DNA from: Metaphire vulgaris
Taxonomy: Eukaryota; Annelida; Clitellata; Crassiclitellata; Megascolecidae
Length of the DNA: 64,000 nt
Assembly: GCA_018105865.1 (NCBI GenBank)
Contig: CM030848.1
Span: 11,288,699-11,352,698 of the forward strand
Direction of reading: 5' to 3'
Shown here: positions 62,831 to 64,000 of the stretch, in pieces
Numbering within the stretch: the first letter of the stretch is position 1
Layout of the letters: every line of letters starts with the position of its first letter
Made by a program: the position numbers and the translations under genes
The notes under the pieces: generated by a model
The model's database searches: none
What the model saw: only the letters and a program-made list of their open reading frames with translations
What the model was told of the DNA's origin: nothing

Positions 62831-63334
62831 TTAGATTATGTCTTTAGGTCCCCTATGTTTCTATAATTTGTTATGTTTGCACTGTGTTATTTTCTATTTG
62901 TTTCGTTTTGCGCGATATAAATATTTATAAAGGCCTATAGACTTAGGCCTATATACATACTAGAACCAAATCTGTAGGCCTAATGTCAAAATTAGACCTA
63001 GGGCCTACATAGACATTTCTCCTTAGGGCCTGGGTCCTATAATAATTCTCCCAGACTCTTCCTGGCCTTCCAGCAGTCCCATATTTGAATATTTCTACCA
63101 TTGCATCTAATTATCTATGTAATTTCATTAGGCCAAGCTATAATCGGTTTCTACTAATTTTAAATAGGCCTACAGTTAAACGGTGTTAACGCAGGGCTCA
63201 AGGCTAAAGGCTCAAACTCTGAATTCAAGACGGACTGCGATTAGACGGAGTTTTGGTCTATCATCTCACCTGAAGTGCATGTTAACAGGGGGTCTACTGC
63301 ATTTCCCTAACGCCACGCTGCTTAGGCTTATAAT
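62831..63334. other. Intergenic stretch dense in TAGGCCTA words
   Basis: Several TAGGCCTA/AGGCCTAT words between 62930 and 63175. No gene or further repeat recognised. Confidence 0.6.
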
Positions 63335-63513
63335 CAGGGGCGTAGCCAGGAATTTCATTTGGGAGAGTATAAATATTTTGGGTGGGTATAAATCTGAACT
63401 ATAACCCACATAAACCATATAAACCACATATAACCACGTGTAAGTCACATAAAAAACCTTAAGGCAGACTGATTTGGGGGTATATATACCCTCTCTCCGT
63501 CCCTACGCCCCTG
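63335..63513 (+). mobile_element. 'gcgtagcc' MITE, tatataccgatata subfamily
   Basis: Starts CAGGGGCGTAGCCAGGAAT and ends GTCCCTACGCCCCTG. It aligns throughout with 20764-20945, including the ACCATATAAACCACATATAAC block. No matching 8-bp flanks remain. Confidence 0.85.
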
Positions 63514-64000
63514 GTGAAAACCACTGATGTAACCTGCCGAATATCTTGCGGAAGGCCTAGTAGGGCGATCGAGGGAAGAGCCGCGTATTAAGATATCTGG
63601 TTCATTATGGGCCTACAACAGGTTTGATAGACATCAAAACAAGTTTTACAATTAATTCGCTGCGTGAGAGAAGCCAATTCAAGGCCTGTCAAATAAAGGG
63701 TGTATAGGACCTAGATATGCAAAAATCTAATCGATTTGAAGAAAATCTCCCGCAAAATCCACATTTTCCTCTTGTTCCATCTTCATTACTTTAACCTTTG
63801 CAAGAATAACCAGCAATATCATTCTCAATTTCGATCTACAGTGTTCGAAATCGAGCACACCCAACCATTTCATACTACACACTAACGCCATTGACTGTAC
63901 GAGAACGAGGGACATCAACTAAACGAACGCCCTAATAATAATGTGATTTAATTAAGTGGTTTAGGAGACTAAGTAGCCTAAGCCTTTGTGAAAAGTTATA
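63514..64000. other. Window end, no gene recognised
   Basis: AT-rich single-copy sequence with a few TAGGCCTA-like words; short open frames have no recognisable features. Confidence 0.6.

Overview
The window is genomic DNA from an animal, almost certainly a marine invertebrate. The protein-coding exons are short, are bounded by GT/AG splice sites, and lie in a matrix of long introns filled with (ATT)n, (AT)n and (GA)n microsatellites, tRNA-like SINE pieces, CR1/L2-like LINE 3' ends and many MITEs. The palindrome TAGGCCTA recurs throughout. I cannot name the species; an echinoderm, hemichordate, crustacean or lophotrochozoan would all fit.

There are two real genes, arranged tail to tail. Gene 1 (+ strand, about 5072-25235) encodes a secreted or membrane-anchored protein of about 550 residues with three CUB domains. 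It most resembles the suppressor-of-lurcher (SOL-1) family of glutamate-receptor auxiliary proteins. Nine downstream exons join with matching phases; a candidate signal-peptide exon lies 5.7 kb upstream. Gene 2 (- strand, 59845 down to 30455) encodes a PX-PH phospholipase D of the PLD1/PLD2 type in 25 coding exons, with both HKD motifs, a cysteine cluster between PX and PH, and the conserved C-terminal Trp-Thr. One exon in its variable central loop (39846-40607) carries a reading-frame discontinuity.

Layout: 1-5071, upstream repeats and a GC-rich single-copy stretch; 5072-25245, the CUB gene with MITE- and microsatellite-rich introns; 25246-30454, a convergent intergenic region with two MITEs and a SINE, then a low-repeat AT-rich stretch that probably holds the PLD 3'UTR; 30455-59845, PLD with long 5' introns holding a 178-bp tandem repeat, LINE remnants and several MITE families; 59846-64000, a GC-rich PLD promoter region, then a 5'-truncated LINE, a second LINE tail and further MITEs.

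The most unusual content is the MITE population. At least a dozen elements have recognisable inverted ends and exact or near-exact 8-bp target duplications (hAT-like). Several different end-families share an internal motif close to TGACGAGCAAAAAAGGTCATC. A separate 72-bp element duplicates TTAA. One MITE landed so that its target duplication copies the splice donor of a CUB exon. All family assignments come from reading the sequence by eye; no database search was run.
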